A stretch of DNA of 64,000 nucleotides, taken from contig OY776489.1 in the NCBI GenBank assembly GCA_963675655.1, forward strand, positions 992,001-1,056,000, written 5' to 3'. This DNA comes from CAXXOK01 sp963675655. GTDB lineage: Bacteria > Bacillota > Clostridia > Christensenellales > Aristaeellaceae. Shown here in pieces: positions 44,783 through 52,776 of the stretch (position 1 is the stretch's first letter; every line of letters begins with the position of its first letter). The notes under the pieces were generated by a model. It saw nothing but the letters and a program-made list of their open reading frames with translations, made no database searches and had not been told where the DNA came from. Made by a program: the position numbers and the translations under genes.

Positions 44783-44930
44783 TCATCGCCTCCACAGTTG
44801 CATAATGTCGTACAGCGTTATCCTAGTGCATCAAGATGAGAAGAACATGAAAGCGCCACAATTTTCATCCTCCTCTTAAAATGCCGTGCTATAATGAAGA
44901 AAAGCGAAGGGGTGAGGGGTTACGAGACTG

Positions 44931-45596
44931 TTGATTGTGGAGGACGACCACGCGCTGCGTGCGGTACTGGCCAAGCGGCTCTCGGCGGAAGGCTATGCCG
45001 TGGACACCTGCGAAACAGGCACGGATGGGCTGGACTACGCAACCAGCACGGCGTACGACGGGATTATACTGGATATTATGCTGCCCGGCATCGATGGCCT
45101 GACCATCCTGCGCCGTCTTCGCAGTGCTGAAAACGGCTGCCCCGTACTGCTGCTGACCGCCCGGGATACGGTCGCCGACCGCGTAAAGGGCTTGAACATG
45201 GGTGCGGACGATTACCTGGTTAAGCCCTTCGCTTACGACGAGCTGCTGGCGCGGGTGCGCGCGCTGCTGCGCAAGCAAATGCCTAACCGCTCTCCGCTCA
45301 TGACCATTGCCGACCTGCAAATGGATACTTCCGCCCACACGGTTACGCGTGCCGGGCGGCGAATCGACCTGACCGCCAAAGAATACGCCATGCTGGAGTA
45401 TTTGCTGCGCAATGCCGGGCAGGTATTAACCCGCATACAGATTATTGACCATATTTGGAATTTTGAATCCGATTTTGCGTCCAACCTGGTGGATGTGTAC
45501 ATCGGGTATCTTCGCAGTAAAATTGATAAAGGGGCGCAAATCCGGCTGATCCACACCGTGCGCGGTGCGGGCTATGTGCTCCGGGCGGAGGAATAG
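44931..45596 (+). CDS. OmpR-family response regulator (start codon uncertain)
   Basis: About 221 residues: receiver domain (about 1-115) with acidic VEDDH, phosphoacceptor aspartate in GIILDIMLPG and lysine in LVKPF, then an OmpR winged helix (about 125-218; LTAKEYAMLEYLLRNAGQVLTR). The start is odd. The usual MRLLIVEDD would begin at 44922, but that codon is ACG, not ATG. TTG at 44931 is the first accepted start, 11 nt after GAGGGG. A TATAAT lies at 44890-44895. The sensor kinase follows after 2 nt. I infer either a non-standard start or an ATG-to-ACG mutation. Confidence 0.9.
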   Translation: MIVEDDHALRAVLAKRLSAEGYAVDTCETGTDGLDYATSTAYDGIILDIMLPGIDGLTILRRLRSAENGCPVLLLTARDTVADRVKGLNMGADDYLVKPFAYDELLARVRALLRKQMPNRSPLMTIADLQMDTSAHTVTRAGRRIDLTAKEYAMLEYLLRNAGQVLTRIQIIDHIWNFESDFASNLVDVYIGYLRSKIDKGAQIRLIHTVRGAGYVLRAEE

Positions 45597-45598
45597 CA

Positions 45599-46963
45599 AT
45601 GCATAGGCCTTTGCGTTTGCAGGATAAAATGACACTATGGTATACCCTGCTTACCTTTTTCACCGTCGCCGCTTTTTCCGGCGCGCTGTATTTGATGACC
45701 CGCTATGTGCTTAGCGAATTACTGGAGCAAAGCGTGCGCCTTTCCATGCAGCAGATCGTTGCGCAGATTGAAAACCACAACGGCCTGCTGACCTTTGAGG
45801 ACGAGGTGCCTGTTTCCAACAGTACCATGTTTTTTATTACCGAGGCGGACGGCAGCGAGCTGGCCTCCTACGGGGACGATATTACTGTGTTTGACGGTGT
45901 CAAAACGCAACCCGGTGCTTTTCAGGTTGTGCAAAAAGGTGCGGAAAGCTGGCTTTTGCTGGATTCCGGGGTGATGAATGTCGATCATTTTCAAATCCGC
46001 GTACGCGTTGCCGGGTCTATGGCAGTCAACACGCGGGTGCTATCCGCCATGCGGCTGGCCTTTTATATCAGTATTCCGCTTATCGTGCTTATATCCCTGC
46101 TGGGCGGGCTGTTTATTGCGCGCCGCTCGCTGGCGCCCATCCGCCATATCATCCACAGTGCAAATCGGATTGCGCAGGGCGATCTTTCTGCCCGCATTCC
46201 CGTCGCGCCCGCCAAAGACGAGCTGGGCGAGCTGACCGATACGCTCAACCATATGCTGCAAAACCTAGAGGCGACCTTTTTACGTGAAAAACGCTTTACC
46301 TCCGACGCCTCCCATGAGCTGCGTACACCTGTGGCCGTGATACGCGCTTATGCGGAAAATCTGCGCGCAGAGGAAGCCGTAACGCCGGAGCACGCGGCAG
46401 CACTGGATACGGTGATTGCAGAATGTACGCGCATGCAGAAGATCATTGCGCAGCTGCTCACCATTACCCGCGTGGAGGAAGGGCGTTACCCGGTCTGTAT
46501 GGAAACCGTGCACCTGCGCGCCATTGCCGACGGCGTAGCGGAAAGCCTGTCTGCCGGGCTCGCCGCGGCTGCCATGACCCTGACGGTAGCTATAGACAGC
46601 CAGTTGCCCTGCCACGCCGATCAAAGCCTGCTGACCGAACTGCTTTTAAATCTGATCGAGAATGCCATAAAATACGGCAAACCCGGCGGCCATGTGCAGG
46701 TAAGCGCTCAGATGCTGGAAAACAACGTTGTGCTGGAGGTAGGCGACGACGGCATCGGGATACCGCCGGAAAGCCTGCCCCATATTTTTGAACGGTTTTA
46801 CCGGGTGGACAGCGTGCGCGACCGCAGCGGCACAGGGCTTGGTTTATCCATTGTACAGTGGATTGCCCGGGTACATCACGGCGAAGTCACCGTACGCAGC
46901 CAGCCGGGCGAAGGCACGGTATTCACCCTTGTTTTACCTGTCGTACCGCCGCAGGAAGAATAG
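45599..46963 (+). CDS. Sensor histidine kinase (HAMP-HisKA-HATPase_c)
   Basis: The 454-residue kinase has an N-terminal membrane helix (about 13-38), a short extracytoplasmic sensor, a second helix near 150-172 and a HAMP domain (about 175-228). The HisKA motif is SDASHELRTPVAVI near 238. The ATPase has the N-box LIENAIKYGK and the G-boxes GDDGIGIPPE and GTGLGLSI. It pairs with the response regulator directly upstream. The signal is unknown. Its layout matches CusS/ArlS-type kinases that sense envelope or metal stress, but this is only a family-level guess. Confidence 0.95.
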   Translation: MHRPLRLQDKMTLWYTLLTFFTVAAFSGALYLMTRYVLSELLEQSVRLSMQQIVAQIENHNGLLTFEDEVPVSNSTMFFITEADGSELASYGDDITVFDGVKTQPGAFQVVQKGAESWLLLDSGVMNVDHFQIRVRVAGSMAVNTRVLSAMRLAFYISIPLIVLISLLGGLFIARRSLAPIRHIIHSANRIAQGDLSARIPVAPAKDELGELTDTLNHMLQNLEATFLREKRFTSDASHELRTPVAVIRAYAENLRAEEAVTPEHAAALDTVIAECTRMQKIIAQLLTITRVEEGRYPVCMETVHLRAIADGVAESLSAGLAAAAMTLTVAIDSQLPCHADQSLLTELLLNLIENAIKYGKPGGHVQVSAQMLENNVVLEVGDDGIGIPPESLPHIFERFYRVDSVRDRSGTGLGLSIVQWIARVHHGEVTVRSQPGEGTVFTLVLPVVPPQEE

Positions 46964-47662
46964 AAATCAACATATTTACAGTCATCTTGCTTTTTTCCGG
47001 GCTTTTCCTGCGCCAAAAACCACAAAATCGCAACGCAAGCGCCAGCCCATTCGCAACCAACTGTTGCATGGACTTAGCTTTTTTCCGTCCAAAAATGGCA
47101 TTCTTTACCCCCTCCCTCTATTGAAATCGAAAGAAAGATCAACAAAAAAGATATTTTCTTTGTTTTTTCCCTGTTTTTACACGAAACGGCGCCCTTTGCA
47201 ACGGAAAGCCGCGCGGCGTATCCAGTCCTTAAAAGAGGCGGAAGTCCTTTGTTTGCAAGGCGTTCTTCCGCCTTGCGATCCGCCTGTATCGCCGGTTATT
47301 TCCGACGCTGTATAATAAAATTTTTAAGCAAATTTTACTGAAAGAAAAATTTTCTTTCGCAGCGTGCCTGCGTCCCGCTGCCGCAAGCATCGGCGGGACG
47401 ATTTCGCAGCGGGACGATATCCGCCCTATCCCCTACCCCGTAGGGGATTGCCGCCCCTGCCCAAAGCTGCTCACAGCCTGTTTACAAGGGTTGATTTTCT
47501 TCATTTTTCTATTGTCAACCCCTATTTTTTCCAGTGTTTTCCTGTCCATTTTACGGCCATTTCTCAACCATTTGCGCCATCTCAAACGGGCGAAAAATTG
47601 CTTATTCCCGCATCCAATGGTATGATAATAAGGATTAAAGGAAGAAAGGTGTTTTGTCAAAC
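46964..47662. other. Long structured leader region before the osmoprotectant operon
   Basis: About 700 bases without a convincing gene. Inverted repeats include GAAAGAAAA/TTTTCTTTC (47340-47358) and CGTCCCGCTG at 47371-47380, which can pair either with 47407-47416 or, in part, with 47394-47400, giving two exclusive stems. GGGTTGA/TCAACCC lies at 47488-47521. TATAAT occurs at 47311-47316 and TATGATAAT near 47620. No known riboswitch core was recognised. Regulation by RNA folding is possible, not shown. Confidence 0.4.
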
Positions 47663-48649
47663 ATGAAAAAATTCATCAAACTGCTAGTGCTAGGAGCTGT
47701 TTCGCTTACCCTTTTGTTAGGAAGCGCGCAGGCAGCAACCGTAACAGCCGTGTTCGGGGATGCAGGTTGGGACAGCATCCGCTTGCACAACGCCATTGCT
47801 TCATTCATTGGCGAGACTGCGTATGACATTGAAGCGGAAGAATTATCCGGTACGACGCCGATCACCTACGGCGGCCTGTTATCCGGTGATATTTCCGTGA
47901 TGATGGAGCTGTGGTCGGATAATCTGGCTACTTATACCGAGGATTTGGAAGCCGGCAAATTCGTAGAGCTTTCCGTAAACTTCGACGATAACGCGCAGGG
48001 TCTCTATGTGCCCCGGTACGTTATCGAAGGCGACGCGGAACGCGGCATTGCCCCCATGGCTCCCGACCTGAAAACCGTTGCCGACCTGATCAATTACAGC
48101 GATGTATTCGTCGATCCCGACGAAACGTCCATGGGGCGCATCTACGGCGCTATTTCCGGCTGGGACATTGATACGGTTATGCGTAACAAATACGAGTTCT
48201 ACGGGCTGGACGCCAAGTACAATTACATGGATCCCGGCTCTTCCTCGGCGCTGGCTGCTGCCTTTGCAGGCGCGTACAAGAAGGGTGAAGCGATTGTAGG
48301 CTACTATTGGGAGCCGACATGGCTTACCGGTAAGTACGACCTGGTGCTGCTGGAAGATGCGCCTTACGAAGCCGACCTGTTTAAAGCGGGCGAGTGCGCC
48401 TGCCCCAGCGTGCGGGTAACCGTTGGCGTCAGCAACGATTTCTACGCTGCCGCCCCCGAATACTGCGCATTCCTGAGCAACTACAAAACCTCCAGTGCGT
48501 TGACCGCCGAAGCCCTGACCTACATTCAGGATAACGACGCGACCTACGAAGAAGCTGCGATCTGGCTGCTTCAGCAGCACGACGAGCTGATTACTGCGTG
48601 GCTGCCGCAGGAGAAAGCTGACCTGGTTCGCCAGGCGATTGCCGAATAA
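47663..48649 (+). CDS. proX: Glycine betaine/proline-type ABC binding protein (ProX/OpuAC-like)
   Basis: The 328-residue protein has a signal peptide (about 1-24, MKKFIKLLVLGAVSL to SAQA|A) and no lipobox cysteine. The mature domain matches OpuAC: VTAVFGDAGWDSIRLHNAIA at the start, GAISGWDIDTVMRNKYEFYGL near 170, and VGYYWEPTWLTGKYDL near 215. Such proteins bind quaternary amines in an aromatic box; tryptophans W34 and W216 are candidates. The ATG at 47663 is used; TTG at 47654 is possible too. A long hairpin follows at 48694, before the permease gene. Substrate is probably glycine betaine, choline or proline betaine. Confidence 0.9.
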   Translation: MKKFIKLLVLGAVSLTLLLGSAQAATVTAVFGDAGWDSIRLHNAIASFIGETAYDIEAEELSGTTPITYGGLLSGDISVMMELWSDNLATYTEDLEAGKFVELSVNFDDNAQGLYVPRYVIEGDAERGIAPMAPDLKTVADLINYSDVFVDPDETSMGRIYGAISGWDIDTVMRNKYEFYGLDAKYNYMDPGSSSALAAAFAGAYKKGEAIVGYYWEPTWLTGKYDLVLLEDAPYEADLFKAGECACPSVRVTVGVSNDFYAAAPEYCAFLSNYKTSSALTAEALTYIQDNDATYEEAAIWLLQQHDELITAWLPQEKADLVRQAIAE

Positions 48650-48693
48650 TCATCCCCCATCCAAAAAGACGAACCAAAGCGTTCGCACATACC

Positions 48694-48752
48694 GCATTTT
48701 CCGCCACGTTCCCGGCCGCTCTGCGCGCGCCGCGAACCGTGGCGGAAAATGC
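48694..48752 (+). terminator. 15-bp perfect hairpin between proX and proW
   Basis: Arms 48694-48708 (GCATTTTCCGCCACG) and 48738-48752 enclose a GC-rich 29-nt loop. It lies 44 nt after the proX stop with no T-run after it. It fits a processing or stability element that favours proX expression. Confidence 0.65.
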
Positions 48753-48794
48753 CGCTTACTCCCCGTTTCCCCCTATTCCCAAAGGAGGCGTTAG

Positions 48795-49661
48795 ATGCCG
48801 GATTGGTTTTTTACATTCCCCAAAAGCATCTCCATTAATATTCAAGACCCCATCAACAACGCGATCGATTATATGCTGGTCAGCTGGGACGCATTTTTTG
48901 AAGGGTTGACTGCGTTTTTACGCGCCATGCTCAACGCCGTGGGTACGGTAATCAACCTGATTCCATGGTGGCTGCTGATCGTGCTGGTATTTTTCCTTAC
49001 CCTGAAAATGACCAAAAAGCTGCCCCGTGCCATCTTCTATTCCATATTGCTATTCTTTATCGGCACCATCGGCCTGTGGTCGCTGATGTACCAAACGCTG
49101 ACGATCATCGTCGCTTCGGTGCTCATTTCGCTGCTGCTGGGCTTTCCGCTGGGTATCCTCATCTCGTTCAGCAAGCGCAGCTATGCCATTGTGCGCCCGA
49201 TACTGGATACCATGCAGACCATGCCGAGTTTCGTTTACCTAATCCCGGCGGTGATGCTGCTGGGGCTTGGCAACAGCCCCGCCGTGATCGCCACGACGAT
49301 TTACGCCATCCCCCCCATCGTGCGGCTGACCTGCCACGGCATACAGCAGGTAAACGCTGAAGTCGTGGAAGCCTCCAGAGCCTTTGGCTCCACGAAAATG
49401 CAAACGCTGGTGAAAGTGCAGATTCCCCAAGCGATGCCCACCATTATGACGGGCGTCAACCAGACGATTATGATGGCGATCGCCATGGTCGTTACCTGTT
49501 CCATGATCGGCGCTAAGGGCCTTGGCGCGGAAGTCATTTCCGGCATTAACCGGTTGGACAGCGGCCGCGGCTTTGCCGCCGGTATCGCAATTGTTATTAT
49601 CGCAATCGTGATCGACCGGTTAACCCAAAGCATTTTCAAAAAAGATGGTGATGCCAAATGA
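48795..49661 (+). CDS. proW: Glycine betaine/proline-type ABC permease (ProW/OpuAB-like)
   Basis: The 288-residue protein has a N-terminal cytoplasmic segment and about six membrane helices, with the binding-protein-dependent permease motif EVVEASRAFGSTKMQTLVKVQIPQAMP near 190. The sequence LLGFPLGILISFSKRS and TMQTMPSFVYLIPAVMLLGLG are typical of ProW/OpuAB. AAAGGAGG lies 7 nt before the ATG. Its stop overlaps the ATPase start (ATGA), so the two are coupled. Confidence 0.94.
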   Translation: MPDWFFTFPKSISINIQDPINNAIDYMLVSWDAFFEGLTAFLRAMLNAVGTVINLIPWWLLIVLVFFLTLKMTKKLPRAIFYSILLFFIGTIGLWSLMYQTLTIIVASVLISLLLGFPLGILISFSKRSYAIVRPILDTMQTMPSFVYLIPAVMLLGLGNSPAVIATTIYAIPPIVRLTCHGIQQVNAEVVEASRAFGSTKMQTLVKVQIPQAMPTIMTGVNQTIMMAIAMVVTCSMIGAKGLGAEVISGINRLDSGRGFAAGIAIVIIAIVIDRLTQSIFKKDGDAK

Positions 49662-50845
49662 CAACAGAAAACAAAGACGTAATCATCAAGGTGGAAAACC
49701 TGTATAAGCTCTACGGCGCCAACAAACCAGCCGCACGTAAAATGCTGGCTAAGGGCGCAGGCAAGGACGAAATCGCCAAAAAGACCGGGGTCACGGTCGC
49801 GATCAACAATGTCTCCTTCGAGGTGAAACGCGGCGAGATTTATGTGTTGATCGGCCTGTCCGGCTCGGGCAAATCCACCGTGGTACGCTGCCTGAACATG
49901 CTCAACCACCCTTCCTCCGGGAAAATCTACTTTGAGGGCAGCGAAATTGAGAAGTTCTCCAAAAAAGAGCTGATCGAGATGCGCCGTAAAAAGATTTCGA
50001 TGGTCTTTCAGAGCTTCGGACTTATGTCCCACCGCGACGTGCTCAGCAACGTGGCCTACGGGTTGGAAATTCGAGGCGTACGCAAAGACGAGCGCGAAAA
50101 GCGTGCCAAGGAAATGATTTCGATGGTCGGGCTGGACGGCTGGGAGCATAACAGCATCGAAAGCCTGAGCGGCGGTATGCGCCAGCGCGTCGGCATTGCG
50201 CGCGCCTTAGCCAACGACCCGGATGTGCTGCTGATGGATGAACCCTTCTCCGCGCTGGACCCGCTGGTGCGCCGGGATATGCAGTTCGAGCTGCTCTCCA
50301 TCCAGAAAAAGCTGAACAAAACCATCGTATTTATTACCCACGATATTAATGAAGCTTTTAAGCTGGGCAACACCGTATCCATCATGAAGGACGGGGCTAT
50401 TATCCAGACCGCCACGCCCGAGGAGATGGCCGCCCACCCCGCCGACGATTATGTGGAAAACTTTATCAACAGCGCTGATAAAGCACAAATTTACAGCGTC
50501 AAACACATTATGCAAACCCCGGATTGCCTGATCCACTCGCGCGACGGCATTGTAAACGCGCTCAAGCAGATGAAGCGGCTCGGCATGTCCAGCGCATACG
50601 TAGTGGACGACGATATGGATTTTGTCGGCATTATCCCGCTGGAGCAGGCGATAAAGGTAAAAGCGGGTGAAATGAGCTTCCCGGATGCGATTGTGCGGGA
50701 CGTACCCACCACAACGCCCGAAACGCAAATTTCCGATCTGCTGCCCATCGCGGCGGAAGCCAAATACCCCATCGCCGTCATCGACGATAGCAACCATTTC
50801 TGCGGCATCGTATCCAAGGCGGCGGTTATCGGCTCGCTCGTGTAA
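49658..50845 (+). CDS. proV: Glycine betaine/proline-type ABC ATPase with CBS domains (ProV/OpuAA-like)
   Basis: The 395-residue ATPase has Walker A GLSGSGKST (about 66-74), Q-loop VFQSFGLM, signature LSGGMRQRVGIARAL and Walker B VLLMDEPFSALDPL. Residues about 275-395 form two CBS modules, which in OpuA sense ionic strength or c-di-AMP. The N-terminal VENLYKLYG segment with NNVSF is characteristic of the ProV/OpuAA group. With proX and proW it forms a complete osmoprotectant importer, so the operon is likely turned on by osmotic stress. Confidence 0.95.
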   Translation: MTTENKDVIIKVENLYKLYGANKPAARKMLAKGAGKDEIAKKTGVTVAINNVSFEVKRGEIYVLIGLSGSGKSTVVRCLNMLNHPSSGKIYFEGSEIEKFSKKELIEMRRKKISMVFQSFGLMSHRDVLSNVAYGLEIRGVRKDEREKRAKEMISMVGLDGWEHNSIESLSGGMRQRVGIARALANDPDVLLMDEPFSALDPLVRRDMQFELLSIQKKLNKTIVFITHDINEAFKLGNTVSIMKDGAIIQTATPEEMAAHPADDYVENFINSADKAQIYSVKHIMQTPDCLIHSRDGIVNALKQMKRLGMSSAYVVDDDMDFVGIIPLEQAIKVKAGEMSFPDAIVRDVPTTTPETQISDLLPIAAEAKYPIAVIDDSNHFCGIVSKAAVIGSLV

Positions 50846-50929
50846 GGCGCGCGCCATCCAGTTGTTTTTTCCCGCAACCCTGCGCTTTTGCAGGGGCGGG
50901 CGTGCATTGTTTTGTAAATCCTTATCCTT

Positions 50930-50954
50930 CCCCTCTGCCTGAGGGGCTTTTTTT
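50930..50954 (+). terminator. Intrinsic terminator after the osmoprotectant operon
   Basis: CCCCTC (50930-50935), a 5-nt loop and GAGGGG (50941-50946) are followed by CTTTTTTTAT. Just before it another stem (CCCTGC/GCAGGG) occurs near 50878-50895. Confidence 0.8.
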
Positions 50955-51570
50955 ATGCGTAAATAGAGGCTGGCCATTCCGGGAAAGGCGTATCCGCTGC
51001 GCATTCAAAGCGGAATTTGATGAAGCGTATAACGGCATTCGTTCCAACCTGCGCAGTCCATATTGGGCTCGTATTTTCCTCCCTTTTTCGCAAGCTTTTT
51101 CAGTGTATAAGCCCGTAGTGCAACAGTCTGTTTTTTCTTTGCAGCAACAGCCACCGCAGCCGGAAAACAGGGCAGCTGTCCCCTGATGAACCCGGCCTAT
51201 ATTCCTAGCACGCGCCCTGGTAAGGCTGGGCATCCGTTTATCCGCAGCGCAGGCAGTCAAAGCGATTGTGCAAATATATTTTTCTCTTTTCCAGCACGCC
51301 CAAATCTGCAACCTACGCTGCTGCAAAACGATCAAACGCGTTTTCCCGCCTGTATTTGTTAGTTTTTTCCGCCGCCCCCTTGCATTTTCGCAAAACTGTA
51401 TTATCCTCAAGGGGAAGGCATACGAAATGCCAACCGCTACGTTTACACCACACAACCGACGGGTTCCCGCCACGCTGCCACAGTGCGGCCTGTTTTGGGC
51501 CCTTCTTGCGCGCGCGGCGCGATCCGCTCCGGACAAAACCGTAACCCGGTTTAGGAAGGAAGCAGCACAC
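50955..51570. other. Intergenic region upstream of ald
   Basis: About 600 bases. Reading frames on both strands lack ribosome sites and known domains. One plus-strand frame runs into ald but begins at 51268 without a ribosome site, so I regard it as leader sequence. No clear promoter elements were found. Confidence 0.45.
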
Positions 51571-52674
51571 ATGAAGATTGGATGCGTGAAAGAAATCAAA
51601 CCACAGGAATACCGCGTCGGCCTTACGCCCAACAATGTCCGCGATTTTACCCTGCACCATCACACCGTAATGATGGAAGCGCATGCCGGGGAGGGTTCCG
51701 GCTTTACCGACGAGGAGTACGCGGCCGCCGGAGCGGAGCTGGCGCCTGCTGCCGAAACCATCTGGGCGCAAAGCGAGATGATCGTCAAGGTCAAAGAGCC
51801 GCTTGCGCAGGAATATCCTCTGCTGCGCAACGGCCAGATTCTCTACACCTACCTGCATCTGGCCGCCAACGAGGCGCTGACGCGCGCCATGCTGCAAAGC
51901 GGCTGCATCGGCGTCGCCTACGAAACCATTGAGGATCAGGCAGGCGGCCTGCCGCTGCTGCGGCCCATGAGCGAAATTGCCGGGAGGCTTTCCATACAGG
52001 AGGGTGCAAAATATCTGGAAAAACCGTTTGGCGGCCGCGGCGTTTTGCTGGGCGGCGTGCCGGGCGTGAAAAGCGCGAAAGTGGTCATCCTCGGCGCTGG
52101 CATCGTGGGGGCCAACGCCTGCAAAATGGCGGTCGGCCTCGGCGCGGATGTAACGGTGCTGGACTTGAATGTGGATAAACTGCGTGCGCTGGACGCCTTA
52201 TACAGCAACCGCATCCAAACCCTGTTCTCCTCCCCCTCCGTACTGCGCAGCGAGGTAGCCGACGCCGATCTGGTTATCGGCGCGGTGCTGGTGCATGGCG
52301 CCAGCGCACCCAAGCTGCTCAAGCGAGAATATCTGCGGGAGATGGCGCCCGGCGCGGTGATTGTGGATGTGGCGGTCGATCAGGGCGGCTGTTTTGAAAC
52401 GACGCACCCCACCTACCACAACGACCCGGTGTTTACCATCGACCATGTGGTGCATTACTGCGTTGCCAACATGCCGGGTGCTGTGCCGCGCACCGCCACC
52501 CTCGCCTTAACCAACGCCACCTTCCCCTACGGGCTAAAAATCGCCCAGCAGGGGCTGGAAGCCGCCGCGCAGGCCGATCCGCTACTGCGCAAGGGCATCA
52601 ACATCCACCGCGGCCTGTGCACGTACGACAAGGTTGCTGGGCAGTTTGGCCTGCCGTATGTGGCGCTGGGGTAA
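51571..52674 (+). CDS. ald: Alanine dehydrogenase
   Basis: The 367-residue protein starts MKIGCVKEIKPQEYRVGLTPNNV at 51571, 10 nt after AAGGA; a longer upstream frame has no ribosome site. Substrate residues expected in this family are present: lysine in MIVKVKEPL (about 74) and histidine in YTYLHLAAN (about 95). The NAD fold GAGIVGANACKMAVGLGADVTVLD lies near 175, and catalytic aspartate is likely in VDVAVDQGGCFE near 270. It interconverts alanine with pyruvate and ammonia, using NAD, in the cytoplasm. It is a single gene after a long leader. Confidence 0.96.
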   Translation: MKIGCVKEIKPQEYRVGLTPNNVRDFTLHHHTVMMEAHAGEGSGFTDEEYAAAGAELAPAAETIWAQSEMIVKVKEPLAQEYPLLRNGQILYTYLHLAANEALTRAMLQSGCIGVAYETIEDQAGGLPLLRPMSEIAGRLSIQEGAKYLEKPFGGRGVLLGGVPGVKSAKVVILGAGIVGANACKMAVGLGADVTVLDLNVDKLRALDALYSNRIQTLFSSPSVLRSEVADADLVIGAVLVHGASAPKLLKREYLREMAPGAVIVDVAVDQGGCFETTHPTYHNDPVFTIDHVVHYCVANMPGAVPRTATLALTNATFPYGLKIAQQGLEAAAQADPLLRKGINIHRGLCTYDKVAGQFGLPYVALG

Positions 52675-52776
52675 GCAGGCGGGCGGCAAACAGTCCAGTT
52701 CGGGTATGGTTTTTACATCAATTTTGAAGTATGATAACTGAATATAGAATATACTAAGATGGGAAGGGCGCTTGTG

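Noticed and set aside
46964..47662. c-di-AMP (ydaO-type) or other known riboswitch before the betaine operon
   Set aside because: I searched by eye for the conserved core and did not find it. The stems present do not match a class I know.
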